From NCBI GenBank assembly GCA_016718655.1, contig JADKCV010000011.1, positions 1 through 64,000 on the forward strand: DNA of 64,000 bases, read 5' to 3'. The translations under genes were made by a program, and so were the position numbers. The notes under the pieces were generated by a model, which saw only the letters and a list, made by a program, of their open reading frames with translations, ran no database searches and was not told the origin of the DNA. This DNA comes from Flavobacteriales bacterium. GTDB taxonomy: Bacteria; Bacteroidota; Bacteroidia; Flavobacteriales_F; PHOS-HE28. Positions 38,251 to 45,843 of this stretch are shown in pieces; within the stretch, counting starts at the first letter, position 1; every line of letters begins with the position of its first letter.

Positions 38251-39596
38251 TCGATCCGTCTTTTCTTGAACCATTGTTCCCTGAGGTCGGGGGTGATGCT
38301 GATCCCGATGTACACATCCGCGAAACGTTCGCGAAGGAGACCGTTCTCAAGTGAGCCACGCTCGCCCAGTTCGGCTCCGATATTGAGCCTACTGCGTGTG
38401 GAACTTCCCATCACGGGCAATGACATCCCAAAGGACATGCCGATCTCGTCCAGCTGGGTGTTCTTCACTACCAGGTAGTCCTCCATGTACCTGAAGCCCA
38501 ACCGGTAGATGGTCCGTTCCCAAAAATTGCCACCCACATCTCCAGCCGGTCGGAAGGACCCACCCAGAGAGGTCGTACGTTGGACGCCAAGGTCGTTGAC
38601 ACGGGCCCCACTGGCTTCGTCGGCGACCAGTTTCGTCCAATCCCGCATCCTGTGCTCCATGGACAGGCTCCAATGGGCGTTGGAAACCCCGAAACCGAGA
38701 CCGAAAGCGACCGGTAACTCGACCCGTGCTGCCACTTCATTGAGGTATTGGACGGTATCGAACGGCAACTCAACACCTGAAGCACTGTAGCTGAAACTGT
38801 TCACCACTTGGGTCCGATCCGCACGCAGGGAAGTGCCCAGTTCCACCGTAACACCCACCATGAAGCGAAGCCCCTCATCACTACGTACGACCCGCTTGAC
38901 CAGATCGCTTTGGACCTGAGTACCCAAGGAAATGACCCCGTCCCTTAGGAAGAGTCTATTGCTCGCATTGCTGTTATAGAAACCACCAACGGGATAGATG
39001 GCTTGCCGGGACTCCACGAGTTGGCCGAACAAATGGTTGTAATTGGCCCCGGCGCTCACCCGCCAACCATTGCCCAGACTGTCCCTTTTGCTTTCCCAGG
39101 CATGAGCCAACCCGAAGAACGCCTTGTTCAATCCACCATCACCCGTGTATATGTAGCGAACATCACCCTCGCCGGTGCTCAAGGGAGCAGCGCTCGTGAT
39201 CCGGTAGCCCACATCGCTGTATGGGCTGAGTCCGAACCCGACCGCCCAACGACCAGCCTTGAACGGTATGCCCAATGATAATCCAAGCAGGTCGGTACGG
39301 TTCCCTTTCGTGGAGAGCGACGCTCCTTCGAACCGCATGGTACGCATGGCGATGCCCGCTTCGAACACAGGTCGGATGAGTCCCGTGTATGAAGCCGGGT
39401 TGGAGGGGTCCAACCCATACGGATCATAGGTGGCGATCCCCACGCCTCCCATACTCGCACGAACCACCTGTGTACTACCCAACAGTTCTCCGAAGCCATA
39501 GGCAGAATAGGGTGATCCACTACCCTGTTGACCCTGGCCGAGGACGACCGACGGCAGGGCCGCGGCCAAGCTCAAACTGATGAAGTAGTATCGCAT
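38247..39596 (-). CDS. Outer-membrane beta-barrel protein of the coaX-lptC cluster
   Basis: 449 residues from ATG 39596 with signal peptide YYFISLSLAAALPSVVLGQ. The start SGSPYSAYGFGELLGSTQVVRASMGGVGIATYDPYGLDPSNPASYTGL is typical of a conserved Bacteroidota outer-membrane protein family (related to FadL-like long barrels). Many amphipathic strands follow, with a basic tail. The gene overlaps the reconstructed 3' end of coaX by 77 bases and overlaps the next gene as ATGA. Substrate unknown. Confidence 0.82.
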   Translation of the reverse strand: MRYYFISLSLAAALPSVVLGQGQQGSGSPYSAYGFGELLGSTQVVRASMGGVGIATYDPYGLDPSNPASYTGLIRPVFEAGIAMRTMRFEGASLSTKGNRTDLLGLSLGIPFKAGRWAVGFGLSPYSDVGYRITSAAPLSTGEGDVRYIYTGDGGLNKAFFGLAHAWESKRDSLGNGWRVSAGANYNHLFGQLVESRQAIYPVGGFYNSNASNRLFLRDGVISLGTQVQSDLVKRVVRSDEGLRFMVGVTVELGTSLRADRTQVVNSFSYSASGVELPFDTVQYLNEVAARVELPVAFGLGFGVSNAHWSLSMEHRMRDWTKLVADEASGARVNDLGVQRTTSLGGSFRPAGDVGGNFWERTIYRLGFRYMEDYLVVKNTQLDEIGMSFGMSLPVMGSSTRSRLNIGAELGERGSLENGLLRERFADVYIGISITPDLREQWFKKRRIE

Positions 39597-40304
39597 ACAG
39601 ACCTTCAAGGGTGAGGAAAGGGACGGCAAAGATGCCATTTTTCAAGGCGCTGGCGACCCAAGGCCCATCGCCTCCCGTGACCATAACGACCAGCCCCGGG
39701 AATTGGTGTGCAAGGTCACGCGCGAAACCTTCCAATTCATAGCCCAATCCATTCCGGACCCCCGACCGGAGCGCTTCCTCTGTGCTGGTCGCAACCAACG
39801 CGACATCACCTTCCAGGCCTACGATGGGCAACTTTGCACTGTGCTCATGCATGGCCAAGGCCCGCATTCCCATCCCAGGGGATATGGCGCCCCTTGGAAC
39901 ACCCCCGATGCATCCACAAGATCATACGTGATGCAGGTCCCGGCATCGATGACCAGAACGGGACGACCAGGACACCGCATCGCGGCCCCAACGGCATTGG
40001 CGATCCGGTCGACACCCAAGGTAGCCGGGGTGCCGTAGGCATTCCCGATAGGCAATGGCGTGGCCGGATCCACCACAAGGACCGGTGCAATGTCGCTCAG
40101 GGTAGCAATGATCGTATCCACTGGAGCACCTACCGAGCCCACCACGATCGCTGCTGGTCGAAGGCCCTGTAAGAGGTCTTCAACAACCGCAGCGGTGAGT
40201 TCCGGACCACGCGACCAACGTACCGGTGTCCCATCCCGGAAAAGGACCAACTTGCTCCGGGTATTCCCGACGTCGATCGCCAGATGATGGCCTTGGGGTG
40301 GCAT
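39520..40304 (-). CDS. coaX: Type III pantothenate kinase (frameshifted as given)
   Basis: Phosphorylates pantothenate in the first step of coenzyme A synthesis. The N-terminal part has the ASKHA phosphate motif LAIDVGNTRSKLVLF, then LGVDRIANAVGA and LVIDAGTCITYDLVD. The reading frame breaks in a C run (39890-39893; one G short on the coding strand). Restoring one base gives GVFQGG-AISPGMGMRALAMHE, the conserved family sequence, followed by TGGDGPWVAS and the C-terminus. The family is usually essential where no other kinase exists, so a homopolymer sequencing error is the simplest explanation. Reconstructed length near 261 residues, with a tail of about 25 residues overlapping the next gene. 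Confidence 0.88.
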
Positions 40305-40320
40305 GGATGAAAGACTTCGT

Positions 40321-40328
40321 TATATTTG
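40321..40328 (+). promoter_or_regulatory. -7 promoter box upstream of tRNA-Phe
   Basis: TATATTTG is an exact TAnnTTTG match, 46 bases before the mature tRNA 5' end. It lies in the 70-base gap between divergent coaX and the tRNA. No -33 TTG is placed at the standard distance (the nearest, 40293-40295, is a few bases too far). Confidence 0.55.
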
Positions 40329-40374
40329 CGGCCCTTGTCCGGCGAACGCCACCAGCACGGTCGGTCAAAGTAAT

Positions 40375-40450
40375 GGTGCCTTAGCTCAGCTGGTAGAGCA
40401 ATGGATTGAAAATCCATGTGTCCCCAGTTCGATTCTGGGAGGCACCACCA
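40375..40450 (+). tRNA. tRNA-Phe (anticodon GAA)
   Basis: 76 bases with encoded CCA. Acceptor GGTGCCT pairs with AGGCACC, with discriminator A and CCA at 40447-40450. The D arm has AGCTCAGCTGGTAGAGC. The anticodon stem ATGGA/TCCAT holds the loop TTGAAAA with GAA at 40408-40410, and the T arm has CCCAGTTCGATTCTGGG. All canonical features are present. Confidence 0.98.
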
Positions 40451-40453
40451 ACA

Positions 40454-40477
40454 GAAAGCCTCCTTTTGGAGGCTTTC
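40454..40477 (+). terminator. Terminator after tRNA-Phe
   Basis: GAAAGCCTCC-TTTT-GGAGGCTTTC is a perfect 10-bp stem starting three bases after the CCA end. It also lies two bases from the 3' end of the convergent HD-hydrolase gene, so it can serve both directions. Confidence 0.9.
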
Positions 40478-40478
40478 G

Positions 40479-41069
40479 TCATTCCGGGTGTTCCACCAGC
40501 CAACTTCGGATGCGCGACAAGTGCTCCAGTTTCACCGGTTCCCGCAAGGAGATGTTCGTGGGGGTGAAGAACCGATGACGCTCCAGGAAACGGACCTGTA
40601 ATTCGTTCCATTCCCGTTCCGTGTTCAATACGCCGTAGCTCCGCATCTCCTCGAACAGGGTGCTGCCGATGAGCTGGAAGTCCCCCCTTCCAAGGTAGTC
40701 CAGGTCGGCATCGCATAGGATACGGGCAAGTACGTCCAAGGGTGCTTGCGGGATGCGGGTGGCCTGTATCATGGCACAAATGACATCCATCTGCTCGGTC
40801 GTTGAGCCAAACCCTGGAAGCACCTCGCGCACCAACCGACAGCTGGCCTCTTCATGTTCCTTGTCCTGGAGGATGAAACCCGAATCATGGTAAAGCGCGG
40901 CCAACTTCAGCAATACCAGGTCCTCCCCGGACACACCCTCCTTTTCAGCGATGTCGATGGCTGTGGCGTAGACATCCAGTGTATGTGCCAAGGAATGGTA
41001 CGTACGCGTGATCGGCAGTTCCTCACGGAGCCGTCGCAGGATGTATGTCCTTGCACCTTCTACGTCCAT
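40479..41069 (-). CDS. HD-domain phosphohydrolase
   Basis: 196 residues. The metal-binding set of the HD superfamily is visible: YHSLAHTLDV (first His), AALYHDSGF (HD pair, near residue 60) and CDADLDYLG (distal Asp, near 118). Family members cleave phosphoester or nucleotide substrates in the cytoplasm; the substrate is not evident. The single gene ends against the tRNA terminator and is divergent from the histidine kinase. Confidence 0.85.
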   Translation of the reverse strand: MDVEGARTYILRRLREELPITRTYHSLAHTLDVYATAIDIAEKEGVSGEDLVLLKLAALYHDSGFILQDKEHEEASCRLVREVLPGFGSTTEQMDVICAMIQATRIPQAPLDVLARILCDADLDYLGRGDFQLIGSTLFEEMRSYGVLNTEREWNELQVRFLERHRFFTPTNISLREPVKLEHLSRIRSWLVEHPE

Positions 41070-41110
41070 CTGCGCTCAGTGAGCCAAGATAAGACCCTTC
41101 CCGTACCCGC

Positions 41111-41118
41111 TACATTTG
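41111..41118 (+). promoter_or_regulatory. -7 promoter box of the histidine kinase gene
   Basis: TACATTTG matches TAnnTTTG exactly and ends six bases before the ATG at 41125. Transcription would start at or next to the start codon, implying a leaderless or nearly leaderless message if the ATG is right. Confidence 0.55.
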
Positions 41119-41124
41119 TTCCAG

Positions 41125-42078
41125 ATGACGGACCGTTCGCAGCGCCGCACCTTGGTGCTCTTCGCACTGCTCAGCCTTTATATCGTCCTCCAGTTCACTT
41201 GGTGGGCCATATTGCTGCTGCGAAAGGAGAATGAGGTGCATCAACTCGCTTCACAGGTGCATTCCCTCGGGGGTTCACCGGGAGAACATGGTGATGCCGA
41301 TCGAGGAGCCCGTATGATCATGGGCGAGGCCGTGGTCTTCCTCGTCCTGCTCATCGTCCTGTTGTTCCTCACATTCCGCGCCGTGAAGCGGGACCTGGCC
41401 TTGGCTCGCACCCAGCGGAACTTCCTTCTGGCCGTGACCCACGAGCTTCGCACTCCCATAGCAGCCATCAAGCTTCAACTACAAACCCTCGCTCGCGAAG
41501 GTCTCCGGCCGGACCAGCAAGCCACCTTGCGCGCCACCGCGGTGACCGAAGCCGATCGATTATCCCTGTTAACCGACAAGGTGCTGATGGCCACCAGGGC
41601 GGATGATGACGTGTTGCCGTTGGAATTGGCCATGGTCGATGTGGTCGGGACCATGACCGGAGTGATCGATCGCGCTCGCACCCACATCGCACGCGACCAC
41701 CACATCCGGCTGATCGGCCCGGATTCCCTGGTGGTGAATTGTGATGAGCAAGCCTTGCGCAGCATTGCTGACAACTTGGTGGAGAACGCAGCGAAATATG
41801 CCCCACCAGGATCCACGGTCACCGTGTCCGTGGATGATCAACGTGATCAATGGCGACTGCTGGTCAGCGATGAGGGGCCCGGGATACCGAGTGCTGAGCA
41901 ACAGCGCATCTTCGAGAAGTTCTATCGGGGGGGAAGCGAAGAGACCCGCAGTGCCAAAGGCACCGGGCTCGGTTTGTATATCGTTCAACGTCTGGTGACC
42001 AGACTCGGTGGAGTGATCACCGTCAGGACGGGCACTGACAAGGGGGCTACCTTCGCAGCCTCCTTTCCAAAACGCTGA
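41125..42078 (+). CDS. Sensor histidine kinase
   Basis: 317 residues: two membrane helices (LVLFALLSLYIVLQFTWWAILLL and AVVFLVLLIVLLFLTFRAV) enclose a short periplasmic loop of about 35 residues. A HisKA domain follows with the phosphorylated His in FLLAVTHELRTPIAAIKLQLQ, then a HATPase domain with N box ADNLVENAAKYAPPG, G1 VSDEGPGIP, F box IFEKFYR and G2 GTGLGLYIVQRL. No response regulator is adjacent, so its partner is elsewhere. Two bases separate it from gpmI, so the two are probably cotranscribed. ATG 41125 is preferred over TTG 41116. Confidence 0.92.
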   Translation: MTDRSQRRTLVLFALLSLYIVLQFTWWAILLLRKENEVHQLASQVHSLGGSPGEHGDADRGARMIMGEAVVFLVLLIVLLFLTFRAVKRDLALARTQRNFLLAVTHELRTPIAAIKLQLQTLAREGLRPDQQATLRATAVTEADRLSLLTDKVLMATRADDDVLPLELAMVDVVGTMTGVIDRARTHIARDHHIRLIGPDSLVVNCDEQALRSIADNLVENAAKYAPPGSTVTVSVDDQRDQWRLLVSDEGPGIPSAEQQRIFEKFYRGGSEETRSAKGTGLGLYIVQRLVTRLGGVITVRTGTDKGATFAASFPKR

Positions 42079-42080
42079 AC

Positions 42081-43607
42081 ATGAACCATCAAAAGGTCGT
42101 CCTAATGGTCTTGGACGGATGGGGTATCGGAGCCGGTGATGCCACCGACGCCATTGCCCGAGCGCACACGCCGTTCATGGACAACCTGTTGAACACGAAG
42201 CCGCATGCCACCCTGCTGACCGATGGGGAGAACGTAGGCCTTCCGGCAGGTCAGATGGGTAATAGCGAGGTCGGGCATATGAACATCGGTGCTGGCCGAG
42301 TGGTGTTCCAAGACCTGGTTCGCATCGACAAGTCCATCCGTGATGGCGACCTGAGGCACGACCGGACCTTACAGCAAGCCTTGGCTAACGCCTGCCTGCC
42401 CGGAAAACGGCTGCATCTGATGGGGTTGCTCTCGGATGGAGGCGTCCATGCGATGCGTCACCACGCGGAGGCGCTCTGCAAGCTGGCCGCGAATGCGGGT
42501 GTTCCCGAAGTGTTCGTGCATGCCTTCACGGATGGGCGTGATGCCGATCCGCGCAGTGGGAAAGCCTACATGGAACGCTTCTTGGCGAACATGAGCGGTT
42601 CTCCGGTCCGTGTGGCCAGTGTGATAGGGCGCTATTATGCCATGGACAGGGACAAACGCTGGGAACGGGTACAAAAGGCCTATGACCTGCTCGTCCGCGG
42701 CATGGGAGAACCGGTACAGGACCCCTTGGAGGTCTTCGATACCAGTTACGCGGCCGGGGCCACCGACGAATTCATCGAACCCCATTTCGTAGCCGGACCC
42801 GATGGGTCACCGATCGCGACGATCATGCCGGGTGATGTGGTGATCTGCTTCAACTACCGCACCGACCGCTGCCGTGAGATCACCGAAATGCTCACGCAAC
42901 GAGCCTTTCCCGATCAAGGCACCATTCCCTTGGAGTTGCACTATGTGACCATGACGGAGTATGATCCGACCTTCGTCGGAGTGGAGGTGCTCTTCCGTAA
43001 GGATGATCTGGCAATGACCCTCGGCGAGGTGGTGTCGAACGCTGGCCTACGGCAGATCCGTATCGCAGAGACCGAGAAGTATCCGCACGTGTCCTTCTTC
43101 TTCAGTGGCGGGCGCGAGGCCCCTTTCCCGGGAGAGTCACGGTTGATGGTACCATCGCCCAAAGTGCCCACCTATGACCTGCAACCCGAGATGAGCGCAC
43201 AGGGCATCGTGGATACCATCGCGCCTGAATTGCGCAAGGGTGAGGTGGACCTGGTGGTGCTCAACTTCGCCAATCCTGACATGGTAGGCCACACCGGCGT
43301 GTTCAATGCCGTGGTGCAAGCGGTGGAGACCACGGACTCCTGCGCCGAACAGGTCGTAGCCGCTGGGCAAGACCATGGCTATGCCTTCGTGATCATTGCC
43401 GACCACGGCAATGCGGACAAGGCACTCAACCCGGACGGCACTCCGAACACGGCTCACAGCACCAATCCCGTACCCGTGGTGGTGATCGCTCCTGGCATCC
43501 ACGGACTTCGCGATGGCAAGCTGGCTGATGTCGCGCCGACCATCCTGGACCTGATGGGCGTGAAAAAGCCCGTCGAAATGACGGGCTCTTCCTTGCTCGT
43601 TCGGTAA
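42081..43607 (+). CDS. gpmI: 2,3-bisphosphoglycerate-independent phosphoglycerate mutase
   Basis: 508 residues of the alkaline-phosphatase superfamily; interconverts 3- and 2-phosphoglycerate using two manganese ions. Seen: VVLMVLDGWGIG (metal Asp), QMGNSEVGHMNIGAGRVVFQDL with the phospho-Ser, FTDGRDADPRSG, YAMDRDKRWERVQKAY, TDRCREI and the distal metal set HGNADK. Complete and of standard length. Its last codons contain a hairpin that reads as a terminator for the opposite strand. Confidence 0.97.
   Translation: MNHQKVVLMVLDGWGIGAGDATDAIARAHTPFMDNLLNTKPHATLLTDGENVGLPAGQMGNSEVGHMNIGAGRVVFQDLVRIDKSIRDGDLRHDRTLQQALANACLPGKRLHLMGLLSDGGVHAMRHHAEALCKLAANAGVPEVFVHAFTDGRDADPRSGKAYMERFLANMSGSPVRVASVIGRYYAMDRDKRWERVQKAYDLLVRGMGEPVQDPLEVFDTSYAAGATDEFIEPHFVAGPDGSPIATIMPGDVVICFNYRTDRCREITEMLTQRAFPDQGTIPLELHYVTMTEYDPTFVGVEVLFRKDDLAMTLGEVVSNAGLRQIRIAETEKYPHVSFFFSGGREAPFPGESRLMVPSPKVPTYDLQPEMSAQGIVDTIAPELRKGEVDLVVLNFANPDMVGHTGVFNAVVQAVETTDSCAEQVVAAGQDHGYAFVIIADHGNADKALNPDGTPNTAHSTNPVPVVVIAPGIHGLRDGKLADVAPTILDLMGVKKPVEMTGSSLLVR
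43563..43586 (-). terminator. Terminator of the anchor-L operon, inside the 3' end of gpmI
   Basis: On the minus strand GCCCGTC-ATTTC-GACGGGC is followed by TTTTT (complement of 43563-43567), a standard intrinsic terminator about 28 bases after the stop of the minus-strand gene. The same bases encode gpmI residues near its C-terminus, so the terminator is embedded in the convergent gene. Confidence 0.75.
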
Positions 43608-43614
43608 GGTCCGA

Positions 43615-45840
43615 TCAGCGCAACACCGTCACATGACCGGTGTACGGCTTCTCGCGACGCTCCACCACCACTTCGTAATAATAGGTCCCATCGGGCAGGT
43701 CATCGGCCTTCCAAGTATTCCGATAGTCGCTGGATTCATAGACCTTCTGACCCCAGCGGTTATAGATGCGCACGGTGTGTGACACATACTGGATGCCTTC
43801 GATGAAGAAGGTCTGGTTGTTCACGTCGCCATTCGGAGTGATGACATTGGGGATCACCACGTCGCAGATGAGCTCGACCTCGATGGTCTCTTGAACGGTA
43901 CGTTCACAATCGTCCGTTGCGGATACCGTGTAGTTCGCGTTCACGGCTGTGGACACCCACGTCGCATTCCCGATATCACCCGTGCTCCATTCCAGGTCAA
44001 GGATGCCTACACCGCCCGTGGCGTCCACAACCAGCAATACGGAATCATTGGAACAGGGGATGAGCAGGTCCTCCCCGCTCAACGTGATCGGCGGTGCATC
44101 AAGGATCGTGAGTGTCACTGAAGCCGTGGCTGTTCTACCGCAGGCATCCGTGACCGTGGCTGTGATGGTGGCCAATTCCCCATCGTCTGAAATGCCATCC
44201 TCAAGCGGTGCGAAAGGCACCTGGACGTTGAGCACATCGGCTGGGATGATGGTACTACCCGGCAACACGTAATCCGCACCCGCCTGGGCATCGCCACTGC
44301 CGGTCAGGGTAACGGTCAGGTCACCCGCCACCCCTTGTGGACGAATGATGTTCAATTGGCTGCTTTCGCACGCCTCGAGCAGCGTGTTGGAGCCCAGAAT
44401 GGTCATGACAACGGGTTCCAATGGGGTCAGGTCCACGAAGAACTGCGCGAGTGCTGTGGAACCACAATCATCCGTGACCGTGGCGGTGTACACAGTATTG
44501 TCCAACGGGGCCACCGCTAGACTTGTCCCGTTGGAACCATCCGACCACGAAATGGCATATGGCGGGTATCCGCCACCCAATGTAGGTGTGAGCACGGTGG
44601 AACCCAGGCACGGGATCTCCGCAAAACCACCTTCAATGAACAAGTTGGGAACGGATTCGATGAAGAATATGAACTCATTGACAATACTGATACCCGAGCA
44701 TACCGACTCGGAGGTCAAGGTCAGGATGATGGTCTCCTGACCGTCCAGGTCGATCGGACAGGTGAACGTGAACGATTGAACGGTATCGCCGGGAAGGAAG
44801 ATGAGCGAATCCGGGAAGGCTGGAACGTAATCCTCCCCTGGGGTCGCAGTACCACCAACGGTGATGTATACCACACTCGTGTCCTCACCAGCTCCTTGTT
44901 GCAGGAAATCAAGCGTAACCGGATAGCAGCTCTCCAGGATGGTGTTCGTCCCTACAATGCCCGGCCCGGGAGTTAGGGTGGGGATGAACGGAGTGCTAAG
45001 AAAGCTTCCAGCCTCCAGGAACACGGCGGAGTCGAACGCGGTGTCACCTCCGTCCGCGATCGCCATCTTGATGTGATAGGTCTCGCCACAGACCACCTCG
45101 GCCCGGGCTGTAAGTACCACGGTCTGTCCGTCGAACTGCACCTCGATGCTGGCTCCGTTATCGAGGTAATAGATGTTGTTCCCGGTCCAGTTCGGGTCGA
45201 GCGAGGAGCAATTCACTTCCTGCCCGAAGTCACCCACTGTACCGTTGTTGACCGTATTGATGGATACCGGAATGACAGACCCAGGCACCAAGGCCAAATT
45301 GGCGGCATTCCCGCTGAAAGGTCCAGTGATCCCTGGACCGCTGAGGAAGAAACCGAAGACGTCGTTCACCGTTCCACAGACATACTCGTTGTATTCCTCT
45401 GATGCGAACACATAACGGAACGTGATGGAGTCACCCACCGGGACGAAATCGAACTCCAGGATGGAAGCGTCGTTCGTGGTCACTCCAGCAAGTATTTCCA
45501 GGTCAGGGTCGCCGACACCGGCATTGCCACCGCCCTCGGTGGATCCTCCTTCATCGTTGGGTCCCAAGGCCACGCTCACGTTACCGGTGGCCAGCATGAT
45601 ACCCGATTCCAAGCCGATGCTTCCCAGCGCCCCTGTAAAGGACCCCGCCTGCTCATCGACCACATCCCCGGGGACGCCATTATAGGTCACGTTGGTGACC
45701 GTGACACCTTCGCCCAGCAACACGTTCTGAAGCAGTTCGAGTGGGGTCTGGGTATTATCCACCTGCAGTTGTCCGAACGCCGGTGCGGCGAACAGTACAA
45801 GACCGAGTGATGAGAAAAGGTGTGCCTTACGCATGTTCAT
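43615..45840 (-). CDS. Choice-of-anchor-L protein with T9SS type B tail (paralogue 2)
   Basis: 741 residues. Signal peptide (SLGLVLFAAPAFGQ), then the choice-of-anchor-L module with ILEFDFVPVGDSITFRYVF, ASEEYNEYVCGTVNDVFGFF and FLSGPGITGPF (residues about 20-270), Calx-beta-like segments (TPGEDYVPAFPDSLIFLPGD), Ig-like repeats, and a gliding-motility-associated C-terminal domain: VIPNVITPNGDVNNQTFF ... VRIYNRWGQKVYESSDYRNTW ... GTYYYEVVV ... GHVTVLR. That tail directs export and surface attachment by the type IX system. It begins three bases after the stop of the paralogue upstream. ATG 45840 or 45834 may start it. Confidence 0.9.
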   Translation of the reverse strand: MNMRKAHLFSSLGLVLFAAPAFGQLQVDNTQTPLELLQNVLLGEGVTVTNVTYNGVPGDVVDEQAGSFTGALGSIGLESGIMLATGNVSVALGPNDEGGSTEGGGNAGVGDPDLEILAGVTTNDASILEFDFVPVGDSITFRYVFASEEYNEYVCGTVNDVFGFFLSGPGITGPFSGNAANLALVPGSVIPVSINTVNNGTVGDFGQEVNCSSLDPNWTGNNIYYLDNGASIEVQFDGQTVVLTARAEVVCGETYHIKMAIADGGDTAFDSAVFLEAGSFLSTPFIPTLTPGPGIVGTNTILESCYPVTLDFLQQGAGEDTSVVYITVGGTATPGEDYVPAFPDSLIFLPGDTVQSFTFTCPIDLDGQETIILTLTSESVCSGISIVNEFIFFIESVPNLFIEGGFAEIPCLGSTVLTPTLGGGYPPYAISWSDGSNGTSLAVAPLDNTVYTATVTDDCGSTALAQFFVDLTPLEPVVMTILGSNTLLEACESSQLNIIRPQGVAGDLTVTLTGSGDAQAGADYVLPGSTIIPADVLNVQVPFAPLEDGISDDGELATITATVTDACGRTATASVTLTILDAPPITLSGEDLLIPCSNDSVLLVVDATGGVGILDLEWSTGDIGNATWVSTAVNANYTVSATDDCERTVQETIEVELICDVVIPNVITPNGDVNNQTFFIEGIQYVSHTVRIYNRWGQKVYESSDYRNTWKADDLPDGTYYYEVVVERREKPYTGHVTVLR

Positions 45841-45843
45841 TCG

